Shown here: piece by piece, positions 22,730 to 33,529 of the stretch | Layout of the letters: the number at the start of each line of letters is the position of its first letter | Numbering within the stretch: the stretch's first letter is position 1 | Assembly: GCF_016802725.1 (NCBI RefSeq) | Contig: NC_052679.1 | Coordinates: 11,877,318-11,941,317 of the forward strand | Length of the DNA: 64,000 nt | Direction of reading: 5' to 3' | Origin: Solenopsis invicta | Taxonomy: Eukaryota; Arthropoda; Insecta; Hymenoptera; Formicidae | Translations under genes and position numbers: made by a program | Notes under the pieces: model-generated | Told to the model about the DNA's origin: nothing | Databases searched by the model: none | The model's input: only the letters and a program-made list of their open reading frames with translations

Positions 22730-23325
22730 CCAAGAATAAAGTACTCTTTTCCCTCAGCAGAATCGAACGACACTATTTTTTCTCGATGCTTGATAATTTG
22801 TGCTACCAAAATGTGCAATTTAGGAATTTGTACCCTTGCCATTTTTCTCAAAATCACCCTTAAGGCTTGATGATATCAAGAGTAAAGTACTCTTTTCCCT
22901 CAGCAGAATCGAACGACACTATTTTTTCTCGATGCTTGATAATTTGTGCTACCAAAATGTGCAATTTAGGAATTTGTACCCTTGCCATTTTTCTCAAAAT
23001 CACCCTTAAGGCTTGATGACGTCAAGAGTAAAGTACTCTTTTCCCTCAGCAGAATCAAACGACACTATTTTTAATCGATGTTTGATAGTTTGTGCTACCA
23101 AAATGTGCAATTTAGGAATTTGTACCCTTGCCATTTTTCTCAAAATCACCCTTAAGGCTTGATGATGTCAAGAGTAAAGTACTCTTTTCCCTCGGCAGAA
23201 TCGAACGACACTATTTTTTCTCGATGCTTGATAATTTGGGCTACCAAAATGTGCAATTTAAGAATTTCTACTCTTTCCATTTTTCTCAAAATCACCCCTG
23301 AATCTTGATAACCTCTAGAGTAAAG
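22730..23325 (+). repeat. 146-bp tandem repeat in the FoldBack centre
   Basis: The block AGTAAAGTACTCTTTTCCCT recurs at 22735 (variant), 22881, 23027, 23173 and 23319 (variant), an exact 146-base spacing. Short open frames inside arise from the repeat and are not genes. Confidence 0.9.
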
Positions 23326-25645
23326 TACTCTCATTAATTTATACCAAAGAAGTTAATGAACAAGAGTAGTCATTATGTTATTTTATTTTGTTATTTTATG
23401 TATCAAATATTTTATTCCAAAATTTTATGTATGCATTATTTTATTTAAAAAAAAAAGAATACGATTTAATAAAATTAATGACGTCAAATCTAATATTATA
23501 ACCCTTTGGCAAACTGGAATTTTTACATGAATCTCCATAATTTTCTATATTAGAGTAATTGATAAAAGTATGAGTAATTGCGGTTAATAGTGTTTTTGAA
23601 GAATCGCATACCACTTCTTTGGGTATTGGTGCACCAGAATGTACTCATTCTGCCGACAAAAATGTATTGAATTAGTGTGATGACTTTCACTAATAATTTG
23701 GCAAATTAAAAATTGACCACTTTGTAATTGATAACAGAATATATAAAAACATGTGTTTGGACATCGACCCATCCGTTCTTTAAGAAATATACATGCATTG
23801 TTTTCTATAGCGTATTTTTTGTAAACATTAAGTTCAAAATTACTTCAGTAATGAATAAAAAAAGGATCTAATTCAATGTTGTGTATTACATTGTGTAAAA
23901 ATAAAAATTTTTAAATAACCAATGCCTTAAAAACATCTAGATCTAAGTAATCTCTTATTGTCGCTTTTCATTTTGCTGTATGTATTTCTATGTAAGTTTT
24001 ATTGAATTGTGTTAAAGTGGCTGTGTCAGCTTAATAGACGTCGCACATTCCCCGAATAAACAAATTATTTCCAGCAATTTACGATTAGCAACAAAATCGG
24101 ATTTTGTTATATTTCGATGGTACGATGATAAGAATGATATATAATACCATATTCATGCAAGCAACAAATTCTTTCATGATCGAATAAAGAGCCTTGAAGC
24201 ACAATGCGTCGTTTCATTAAAAATTAGTCTCAACGTTACTATTGAGTACAAATTAACAAATTTTGCTATTTTATTTCTATATGACAATTCTATTTATCTT
24301 TTTTAGTATGGGTCCATTTTAGTGGTAAATTAGCCTCCTCCTTAATTAAATAAAATGAAATAAAATTAGCCTTCTGTTGATATTTTATAGTGTATGTGTA
24401 AAATATTTAAATTATTAGTAGTTTATTTAAATTATTAATTTATTTTATATGAGACAAGTTACTACAAAGTCGATAATATAATAATTGTATATAAGAATGG
24501 TTTCTTATATGTAATAATAAATTTTTAATAACTAATAAATTTTTTTAATAACAAATAATACAATATTACTTTTTGTAGCACAAATTAGCACAAAATCAGC
24601 CCTAATTATACCTGTTTTTATTTTTATTTTTTAATTTTTTTTTCTTATGGTCCTGCTAGCTTGATGTTAAGTTAGCAGCGCCATGGGTTTTTTTTTAAAC
24701 GGCACGAGATACAAAGTTGCTTCTTGCAGCACAAATTAGCACAAAATCAGCCCTAATTATATCTATTTTTATTTTTATTTTTTAATTTTTTTTTCTTATG
24801 GTCCTGCTAGCTTGATGTTAAGTTAGCAGCGCCACGAGTTTCTTGTAAACGGCACGAGGTACAAAGTTGCTTCTTGCAGCACAAATTAGCACAAAATCAG
24901 CCCTAATTATATCTATTTTTATTTTTATTTTTTTATTTTTTTTTTTCTAGTGGTCCTGCTAACTTGATATAAAGTTAGCAGCGCCACGAGTTTCTCGTAA
25001 ACGGCACGAGGTACAAAATTGTTTTTTGCGGCACAAATTAGCACTAAATAAGCACTGAATCTTTCAATAGGTCCCGGTTGATTTTGCTCATTTGGTCCTG
25101 CTAGCTTGACAGAGGTTGGAATATTCCATCTGCGACTTGCTCTCTTTGGCGAAAGGATATTTCTTGATGCATTCGACTTTATTTGATAATCTAACGAGTT
25201 TGTATGAAAATGTCTTAGAAGTATGGGAGAACATACAGAGGAATGCCATTGAAATGCATGGTAATTTGTTATTTACATATTTTAATTACTGTTTAACAAG
25301 TAGTACATAGATAATTTCCACATTATTGAATCTTGCACTTAGCTAGACTGGTTTTTTTTAAGCTCAAGATAAAATTATACTGAGTCCTGCGGATAGTTGG
25401 TTACATTTGTAGACTCGACGCAATTAGAAACATATCTAAATCACGGTAGGACAAAGGATAAAAAATTTGATCAAGATCTTATGATTCTGCGATAAAGAAT
25501 GCGATGTTTTCCTCCAAAAATGCACTCCATCAACGTTGCCAAACCAGCAACGTTGATGGAGTGCATTTCTTAGGGTATGATTTCTGGAGTAGAATATCTG
25601 TCAGAAGGGAATAGAGTCAATTATGATAAATATACTAATCATGAT

Positions 25646-26040
25646 TTATTCTAACCATGTTTTAATCTGAAACTGTACATAATAAAATTCCCATTATGCA
25701 AAATACCTTGTACCATACAAAAAAACCTATTTGTAATACAGGTAAAATTATATTGTTACTGCAAAGAGCTATTGTTACAATTGTATAATCAATAAATCTT
25801 CCATTTAATTAAAAAAATTGACTTCTAGTTAATTTTAGCCGACTGTTTCGTACATTTACCCCGAGAATTTTAAGGTCGCTATTTAAAATCAGGCGTTGAA
25901 GCCAATCCGTTGCTATATCGTTCGACGTCTTACAAAGTTAACGGCATTACATAGTAAATAATTAGTTAATTCACGTTGAAATACATTAAGCATTTGCCAT
26001 TTCAAAAAAGAAGAAAAGACAACGGTTTGTAACCTCGTTA
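25646..26040. other. AT-rich spacer inside the inverted repeat
   Basis: No coding or structural signal is seen. Confidence 0.45.
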
Positions 26041-26528
26041 CTATTCAAATTATTATACATTTATTACTTATAATATGTACTTAATGCTATCGATCAAAGC
26101 ACTTATCACGCAGTTAGAACCATTGATACATATTGCACAATTGTACTTTTCATTACTCGGCTGTATCACTGTTCTTCATACAAATATATATATATATTAA
26201 CAAATAAGATGTTATTATCGCGGCCATAGACATAAGTTAAGAATCCTGCTATTTATATATGTATTATTTTCTCACTTTTGTAACTATCTCTCCTAAGTAT
26301 CAGACTCTCTTACGTATCAATAAGCTTTGTACATTTCTATTAGAATAATGAGAGATACGGACGTTTGTTGTAGTGTAAAGATTATCCAAATTATTACACA
26401 TTTATTACTTAAAATATGTACTTAATGTTATCGTTCAAAGTACTTCTATCACGCAGTTAGAACCATTGATACATATTGCACAATTGTACTTTTCATTATT
26501 CGGCTGTATCACTGTTTTTCATACATAC

Positions 26529-26602
<74 letters not shown>

Positions 26603-26923
26603 AAATAAGATGTTATTATCGCGGCCATAGACATAAGTTAAGAATCCTGCTATTTGTATATGTATTATTTTCTCACTTTTGTAACTATCTCTCCTAAGTA
26701 TCAGACTCTTTTACGTATCAATAAGCTTTGTACATTTCTATTAGAATAATGAGAGATACGGACGTTTGTTGTAGTGTAAAGATTATCCAAATTATTACAC
26801 ATTTATTACTTAAAATATGTACTTAATGTTATCGATCAAAGTACTTCTATCACGCAGTTAGAACCATTGATACATATTGCACAATTGTACTTTTCATTAT
26901 TCGGCTGTATCACTGTTCTTCAT

Positions 26924-26977
<54 letters not shown>

Positions 26978-27160
26978 GTATATATATAAACAAATAAGAT
27001 GTTATTATCGCGGCCACAGACATAAGTTAAGAATCCTACTATTTGTATATGTATTATTTTCTCACTTTTGTAACTATCTCTCCTAAGTATTAGACTCTCT
27101 TACGTATCAAGCTTTGTACATTTCAATTAGAATGAGAGATACGGACGTTTGTTGTGTACA
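26040..27160 (+). repeat. Three tandem copies of a ~340-400-bp unit with (TA)n core
   Basis: ACGCAGTTAGAACCATTGAT recurs at 26108, 26451 and 26852. Unit length differs mainly through the TA run (short in copy 1, long at 26524-26600 and 26931-26988). Flanking sequence such as ATGTTATTATCGCGGCCA is nearly identical in all three. Confidence 0.9.
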
Positions 27161-27311
27161 GATTATATATTAAGACTCATTAGAGGAATACGTATGACAT
27201 CATGTATGTATACGTGCTGTAAAATACAAATTGGCTCTAACAATAAAAAGACGATGCATGGATCTGAGTTTTGTCTGCAAAAAGGGACGAGAATTTAAAC
27301 TTGCATTCCAC

Positions 27312-27612
27312 ATATTTAACTTGGATGAAATAATACGTTCGTACTCGCGTATACATACATCTTCATAGGAATCCCGTATAGCATACTATTTGTATTAAAA
27401 ATTAAGGAATTACGCCTTTTGGTGGTGTTAAGTAATTGATTATTTGAATGCCTGTTTGAATCATGTTGGTGTTTTGTTTTGATTCTGAGCTGATGATGAT
27501 TTGCCGCTACATTACTCGGTTCTGGAGTGACATGATTGCTCTCGACAACTGTGCCTCTATCACTTTCAATCGTTAGATCTTGTTTTTTCCGCGTCGTGGC
27601 GGTCTTATAGAC
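27312..27612 (-). other. Exon-like open frame, function unknown
   Basis: The minus strand stays open for about 100 codons, from a TATAAG acceptor-like site near 27612 to a stop near 27312. The composition (RKKQDLTIESDRGTVVES; Asn/His/Lys-rich) differs from the AT-rich surroundings. It lacks a start codon. It could be an alternative 3' exon of the DDE/USP gene just upstream on the same strand; this is a guess. Confidence 0.35.
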
Positions 27613-27834
27613 GAATATGTCAAATTTAAATGATTATGACAGTCTACATCGAACGATGAAATCTGTAATGCAAGAAAAACATGTGTATTACTGATCATGT
27701 CATACAAAACAAGATAATTTATATATGTTACATTTATATCCATGAATTTTTTTTCTAAATTTTATACTTAGAAATATATTTTTCTTCTTATATTTGACAT
27801 ATATCTATAATATACATACCATATTTAATTATCT

Positions 27835-29258
27835 TCATATATGATATAAACTGCAGCAATAGGACTAATTGTCTCATTATGTGAACAAGATTTTACTGTA
27901 GTATTTAGATCATTGTATTGCTCCCATAGTCCTGAAAGTCGTCTACAATAAGCAACAAAATGACCTGGATATGCTGCAACAACGCCTACCAACCTTAAAC
28001 ATTGAAATAATTATGTTAATTTATATTGTTTTAAATATAAATATGGAATTTTATGTGTGAAACAACTATACCTATATTGTTTTGTCAACGTTAACATCGT
28101 TGGTAATTCTTTCAATTTACAAGACTTTGTAGCAGATTGTAGATTTTCTCTGATATCCAATTCTATGAAAATGTGATGACTAGTTTCGGTTGTTAGAACA
28201 GAGCAGCCACCACATTGGCATTTTTTGTTATAAGTAACATCATGAAATTTCAATGCCTTCTGTAGAGCACGAAAACCTTTATGTATAATCATTTTATGAT
28301 TAGGCCTTAGTGTTAATTGCATTGTTTCATGCTCGCCACACTTATTGCATTTCTCCATTTGACGGGAACTAGGAATTGAATTTAATAATTTCATCCAAAC
28401 TTCAGCCGGACTATCTGTGGCATCATAAGAAGTGGTAATTTCATGGTGCTTAGTTTTTGTACTAATTTTAGTATTTTCATATAAAGGTTTCAATAACTTA
28501 AACCTCTCTTTATACACCTCATGACTTGGGCCATTATCCATAAATTTGAAGATAAACTTGAAAAATGAGTTGTCAGAAGTTTCAGCAAAGGAAAAATATA
28601 TAGGATCATCCAAGATACTAGTGAAAATAATTTGTGCAAGAGAGTCAAAAGGGCAACTATTTCTTAAAAAATACACTTTACCGTCAATTTTATAAGTTCC
28701 ACAAGAGGACGCATTTTTTAATAAATAACGTTTTATATTCTTAGTGACTAACTTATTGTTTAATGTCACTTCAGGATAAGCAGTAAAAAACTTTGATTGA
28801 GATGGTTTATATTCGAAATATTCTTTCGTTTCTAAATTTGTAGCATTCTGTTCTACTTTGATTGATTCATTTTTAATTTTGCTGCTGGTAAGTGGCATTG
28901 ATTCATGATTGAGACTTTTCGGACTTTCAATAGTTGTTTGGTTTTCAAATGTATCTATTTGTATTTCAGAATTCAATAATGTTGAAATTGACAAATCTTC
29001 CGTTTTATAGCTTGTACAAATATTTATATCAATTAATTCCTCAATGTTTCTATTATTTGATTCTACATTCCAAATATTTTCCATTCTTTCATCATTTTCA
29101 TTGAATGAAAATATAGATTCGGCTTTTCCACGCCAATTTTCTCTTGACAATAAATCTGAATCATCAAATGAATTAGAATAACAATGTTCTATTTTTAAAT
29201 TCTGTGTATTATTGTAAAGTTTAATTGGACTTTTTTTTTGCCACTGGAGCTGTAACAT
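27835..29258 (-). pseudogene. Ubiquitin-specific-protease-like C-terminal domain of the DDE gene
   Basis: The frame follows the DDE core after a one-base slip at an A9 run (plus-strand T9 at 29231-29239). It has an acidic linker, then YFLRNSCPFDSLAQIIF (candidate catalytic Cys box), a CxxC...CxC zinc pattern (CNKCGEHE, CQCGGC) and, after a ~78-base GT/AG intron (27994-28071), PGHFVAYCRRLSGLWEQYND, the His/Asp box typical of ubiquitin-specific proteases. Two exons are used: up to 28072, and 27993-27835. Predicted total with the DDE part is about 1,160 residues. The fused protease might process the polyprotein or remove ubiquitin; that is inference. Confidence 0.6.
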
Positions 29259-30982
29259 ATTGGCGAAAATCTTTTGACTTCCAAGTTGGAACCGTTTTCT
29301 TGTTCACAACAAAATTTTGCATCTTTGCTGAAAAACTCCGTGTACCTCCTATTAAATCACGAAGATGAATTTTTATAAAATTGTCAATTCTTTGTGGAAG
29401 TAAATAGTTTTTAAATACTTCACTTTTTATATCGCGGAAGATTCTTTCACAATAGCTTGTGGTTGGATGACTTGTGTAAAAAGGAATACATACTGCTGTC
29501 CAAAGTGGAAATTCTTTTCCAAGTTTCAACAATCGATCAATCAATTTAGGTAAATAGAAATAATTAATATTGATACCTTCCTGAATTACCGATTGCGTGG
29601 ATACTTTTATATTTTCAAAAAATTCATTAATTCTAATATTATCATCGCTTACTTCGCAATCGTCATTTAACAGATCATTACCAGAATCGGTAATTTGTAA
29701 AAAATTATCTATATCAGTAGGACGCTCTTTTATTAACATCTCCAATTTTTTCCTTGATTGTTCAGCTGTTTTTATTTCTTGATCTACCAATGTTACGTTT
29801 ACGCTTGAATCCTCGTAATATTGAAGAGCAACAATATATGTCAGTGAAAATATTTTGATAAAATCCTGAAAACTTTGGCAGTCTATCATTAATGCGATGC
29901 ATCGAATATAGAAATCACGTACAGGACGCAAAGGATGACTTTTTAAAATAGGCCATCGACAAACTATTTGGATTAGATGTGCAACGTCAACCCTTATATA
30001 AGTTGATATCCATTCCCGTGAAATATATTCTCCCGCAGAAACAGCATTGAAACAAATTTCAACATACTTTTTTATAGTAATATCATTGAAAGCTTTTGAA
30101 CAAGCCAATAACATTGCTCTAGAATAATCAACGACCACTTGGACTGGCTTACGAAATTTGACCATACGTAGCCATAATTTCAACCAGTGTTCAATTGTCT
30201 CAGTTTCTTGTGAGTCTGTTAGTAATTGATATATTGCCAAAGACGTATTGTCACAATGTATGGCAATCACATATAGAAAAATGTGAGCTGATTTTGTTTC
30301 CAGTGATCTTTTCAATTTTCGAACAATACTGCCAGTTGCGTCAATGCTAATAGAAGATGAAGTTTTATGCATATTGTGATATTGATCATAAACACTGATT
30401 TGTTCACCAGTGCCATAACACACTTTGAACGGCACGTAACTTACCAGAGCAATAGCACCTTTATAAGGATTTTCAAAATTTAAACGATAAATTGCCTGTA
30501 TTACATCTTCGTCTTTAATTTCTTTAGAACCTAATTCTTCATCAATTGCTTCTTTTTTAGCATGTCGGAGTATATCCAATGAAGGTATTATCGGTGCATC
30601 AACATCTCCAAGACGCAAATCTTCTCTCACTTTTCTTTTTCGCAAGTTTGAGCATCCTTCTGTAATTGCTGCTTTGCCTATTTGTTTTCGCTTTTCTCCA
30701 TTTAAAGGACGCTGCAGAATTTCATGATTTTGATATCTAGTATCCCGGGTTTTCACTCGTATCCAAAGTTCACCAGTGTTGGCTGACGGTTCCGTTTCAA
30801 CAATGCCTTTAAAGGTGTTGCCACAATTTTTACTCTTGCACTTTCCGATGATCCTGATATAATATTTGCTAGGAGAGGATTCATTTACATCACCTCTTAC
30901 AAATGTGTATGCACAAGGCAAACGATGTTGTCGATAAAATGCATCGGCAATGACGTTAGTCCATACCCATGGTCTTAATGTA

Positions 30983-31905
30983 CGAGGTGTGTTCAAAAAG
31001 TATCGCGAATTTTGAATTTTCGCGGGTTACGTATATTCGAATTTCGATCTTTTTGTGGCGTTATGTTGGTACTCATGTCTCTCACTTATGCCGACAAGCT
31101 CGGCCATTTTGAATCACTTAATTGTTGACAGCTGCTTTGCTTGCACGTGTTTTGGATCGTCTTCGATTTTTACCTATTCAAAAAAATGGATCAAAGAACC
31201 TGTATCAAATTTTGTGTGAAAAACGAAATTAAGTGCGCGGATGCATTCCGAATGTTGACTGTGGCATACGGAGAAGCTACCTTGGACCGAAGCAACGTTT
31301 ATCGGTGGTACGAAATGTTCTCAGAAGGCCGAGAAGATGTGAACGACGAAGAGCGTGCCGGACGCCCGAGCACTTCAACAACAGAAAAAATTAATGAAGT
31401 GGAGAAAATGGTATTGGCCAATCGTCGAATCACCGTTAGAGAAGTTGCTGAGGACCTAAACATATCGATTGGCTCGTGCCATTCGATTTTTATCAATGAT
31501 TTGGGCATGAGACGGGTCGCCGCGAAATTCGTACCAAACGCCCCTGCTCACACATCGTTGCTTGTGCGCGACTTTTTGGCCAAAAACAACACACTAATGA
31601 TGCCGCAGCCACCGTATTCCCCAGATCTGGCCCCCTGTGACTTTTTCTTGTTCCCTAAACTGAAGAGGCCCATGAAAGGACGACGTTACGCTACGCTTGA
31701 CGAGATAAAGACGGCATCGAAGGAGGAGCTGAACAAGATAAAAAAAAATGATTTTTTGAAGTGCTTCGAAGATTGGAAAAACCGTTGGCACAAGTGTATA
31801 ATATCTCATGGGGATTACTTTGAAGGGGACAAAATAGATATTCATGAATAAATAAATAATTTTTGAAAAAACACAAAATTCGCGATACTTTTTGAACACA
31901 CCTCG
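30983..31905 (+). mobile_element. mariner element with internal deletion
   Basis: Inverted ends CGAGGTGTGTTCAAAAAGTA and reverse complement, flanked by TA (30981-30982, 31906-31907). Length is 923 bp against ~1.3 kb for complete mariners. It sits inside the DDE-transposase-like gene, in opposite orientation. Ends are almost perfect, so this is a fairly recent insertion. Confidence 0.9.
31186..31851 (+). CDS. mariner transposase, internally deleted but open
   Basis: ATG at 31186 begins MDQRTCIKFCVKNEIKC. Residues 1-~120 are the two helix-turn-helix DNA-binding domains (DRSNVYRWYEMFSEGR, ANRRITVREVAEDLNIS). The sequence then jumps from AAKFVP to NAPAHTS. The intervening ~120 or more residues, holding the first two catalytic Asp, are lost in frame. 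The C-terminus with PYSPDLAPCDFFLFPKLK (third Asp of DD34D) is intact and the frame stays open for 221 residues. It could still bind mariner ends but not cut them. Whether it is expressed is unknown. Confidence 0.85.
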   Translation: MDQRTCIKFCVKNEIKCADAFRMLTVAYGEATLDRSNVYRWYEMFSEGREDVNDEERAGRPSTSTTEKINEVEKMVLANRRITVREVAEDLNISIGSCHSIFINDLGMRRVAAKFVPNAPAHTSLLVRDFLAKNNTLMMPQPPYSPDLAPCDFFLFPKLKRPMKGRRYATLDEIKTASKEELNKIKKNDFLKCFEDWKNRWHKCIISHGDYFEGDKIDIHE

Positions 31906-32320
31906 TATGCTTAGATCTGTTATTTCCGGATTGAAGTGGTTTAATTTGTTCCCATTCGTTTAAAGTTAAAATTAAATCAAACCAGGTATAGCTGTCTTCA
32001 CAAGTAGAGTTGAAAGAGGTGTCATTAATATTAATTGATTCATTTACTGTTTTATTATTGTCTTCAGTAGAAATTGTTATGTTCGCAGATAGTTCGAGCG
32101 AGTCAAGACCCATTTCTCTTCTTGCGAGTGACATAATATTTCGTCTATTATATTTAACATTCACCCACCAGTTATGGGCACTCCATGCATGTTTACATCT
32201 TTTACTCATTTCCTTCCAAATTTTGTCCGAGTAATCAGGTAACTTATCGCCAAAGATTTCCGAGAATTCTTTTAAAATTGCCACTGCAATGTCAACAGTT
32301 AATTTATTTTTTCTTGGCAT

Positions 32321-32752
32321 TTTTATCAAATATATGTAATGAGTTTACATATAATAAAACTATTTCGTTGAAATTTACGACAATATCTTACTAAAACTTT
32401 ATTAAAATATTGTACGGTTCGTGCCAGATATGACTGTGGTTCGATTTTGGGGACCACGTTTCTACTACTCGATGAACAATGTTTCTTTTCGATAGTCTAT
32501 TTTTTCCCGTCCATGATTTTATATGACAGGCAATTGTTTTGGCGCCCTTTTTGCGCCCATCTATAAATGAAATTTTCGTTGCTTGTTTATCAAAATTCAA
32601 ATAAAAATTCTTTATAAAAAATTAATTTTATAAATAAAGTTTAAGGAAATAAAAAAAAATTACCCCAAAAGATTATATACACATTAAATCTTAAATTGTA
32701 TTCCAACGTTTGACCATGAAAGATGATTTACAGATTCAAACTCTAGTATATA
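32321..32752. other. Upstream region of the DDE-like gene
   Basis: AT-rich; would hold the promoter of the minus-strand gene, but no clear TATA or terminal repeat is recognised. Confidence 0.4.
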
Positions 32753-33232
32753 GGGAAGACCGGGGCAATTCGGAAGATTTTTTTTCTTTTGCGTCTCCTG
32801 AGTCCTGTATTCATTTAAAAAAAAAGTTGGACGGTTTGAAAGGTTGAACCTTCCCCTTTACAATGCCATTAGAGCGAACACGGAAATGTACTTGCTTTGA
32901 ACTATATATAAAAATGTCGACCAGTGTCAATTATATATACATATATGCTCTAAGCCCGGGGTAATTCGAAACTAGTCCGGAAATATTCTGAAATTTGTGT
33001 TTTAAGATGAAGAAAAATGTAAAAAAGCTGTTGTTAAGACTTTGTTTTATTCATAAGGATATATAGTATTATTAAGAAAAGTTGCATACAATAAAAAAAA
33101 TAAACTCACAATAGAGAATTTTACTGCTTCAGCGCTTTCGGAACATTTAAATTAAATTTTTAATATGTATCCGTACAAAGATATTTCCAGTTGTTCGAAT
33201 AGCTCGGGCTTCCGAATAGCCCCGGTTTCCCC
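32753..33232. mobile_element. pogo-related MITE (480 bp)
   Basis: Ends GGGAAGACCGGGGCAATTCG and CGAATAGCCCCGGTTTCCCC, flanked by TA. They resemble the terminal repeat of the pogo element at 13878-15091 (GGGAAGGCCGGGGTAAAATG). There is no coding capacity. Confidence 0.8.
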
Positions 33233-33369
33233 TATAGATTAGCATTAGTCGGTAAATCATCCCAAACGGTAAAAAGTTGGGACACGAATTAAGAATCGCT
33301 CTGTACGTATACATACATATAATTTATAAAATTGTGTATGAATTAAAATAAATTAAAAATTTCAATACG

Positions 33370-33520
33370 TACTTGTCCCTTCCTCCCAGAATGCCAAGTC
33401 GAGGATGCCGCTTAACGTACTGTCGAATACATTCGCGTCGAAGTCTATTCGCGCGCCATTCCCCATGTCCTTGCATGTTGTTCTACATTGATTGTTCTCT
33501 ATAAATAAAATCAACGATTA
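33370..33520 (-). other. Exon-like stretch next to the right repeat arm
   Basis: On the minus strand, after a TTTATAG acceptor near 33505, one frame reads CKDMGNGARIDFDANVFDST and on to FWEEGTSTY; another frame ends at a GTACGT donor. Base composition is richer in GC than the surroundings. It adjoins the exon-like pieces of the right arm and has no counterpart next to the left arm. I do not recognise the protein. Confidence 0.4.
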
Positions 33521-33529
33521 TTTATTTTC

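Larger units (their letters stand above)
21250..25115. mobile_element. FoldBack-like element with 8-bp target duplication
   Basis: The element is flanked by TTGGAATA on both sides (21242-21249 and 25116-25123). The uninterrupted right arm of the host repeat has this sequence once. Termini contain CCTCTGTCAAGCTAGCAGG and its reverse complement. The arms (about 21250-22380 and 23990-25115) contain ~150-bp subrepeats that each carry AAGCTAGCAGGACCA. The centre (22380-23990) holds a different 146-bp tandem array. No transposase is visible. Long subrepeated arms are the hallmark of FoldBack/Galileo elements; an 8-bp duplication fits P or hAT machinery. Confidence 0.85.
20596..25645 (+). repeat. 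Left arm of a 14-kb inverted repeat (interrupted by a FoldBack-like insertion)
   Basis: Positions 20596-21249 plus 25116-25645 match, inverted, 33530-34706. Around 20808-21217 the two copies look essentially identical: the longest open frames have the same residues in both arms. The 3.9-kb element at 21250-25115 is absent from the right arm. Exon-like stretches with plausible splice sites occur, for example one near 21116-21180 after a TTGCAG acceptor and one near 25116-25262 (EYSICDLLSLAKGYF) ending at a GT donor. I do not recognise the protein. Confidence 0.85.
29230..32320 (-). pseudogene. DDE-transposase-like gene, N-terminal and core part
   Basis: The start codon at 32320 opens MPRKNKLTVDIAVAILKEF and a Trp-rich Myb/SANT-like segment (DKIWKEMSKRC, HNWWVNVKYNRR). 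The frame is cut at 31907 by a mariner insertion and resumes at 30980 in phase once the duplicated TA is removed. The core has a Cys pair (CKSKNC), then SIDATGSIVRKL, FLYVIAIH, VVVDYSRAMLLACSKAF and YIRVDVAHLIQIVCRW, and ends with SYCERIFRDIKSE. The two Asp motifs and late Glu resemble a MULE-type DDE nuclease, and the family is, as I recall, common in aphids and ants as uncharacterised proteins. Exact superfamily is not assigned. Confidence 0.6.

Noticed and set aside
23584..23772. 62-codon frame in the FoldBack centre as a transposase remnant
   Set aside because: No motif of any transposase family.
27835..30980. Assignment of the DDE-like gene to the Kyakuja-Dileera-Zisupton group
   Set aside because: The expected DANxxL-type motif is not seen; SIDATG and VVDYSRA fit a MULE-like pattern better, so the family is left open.
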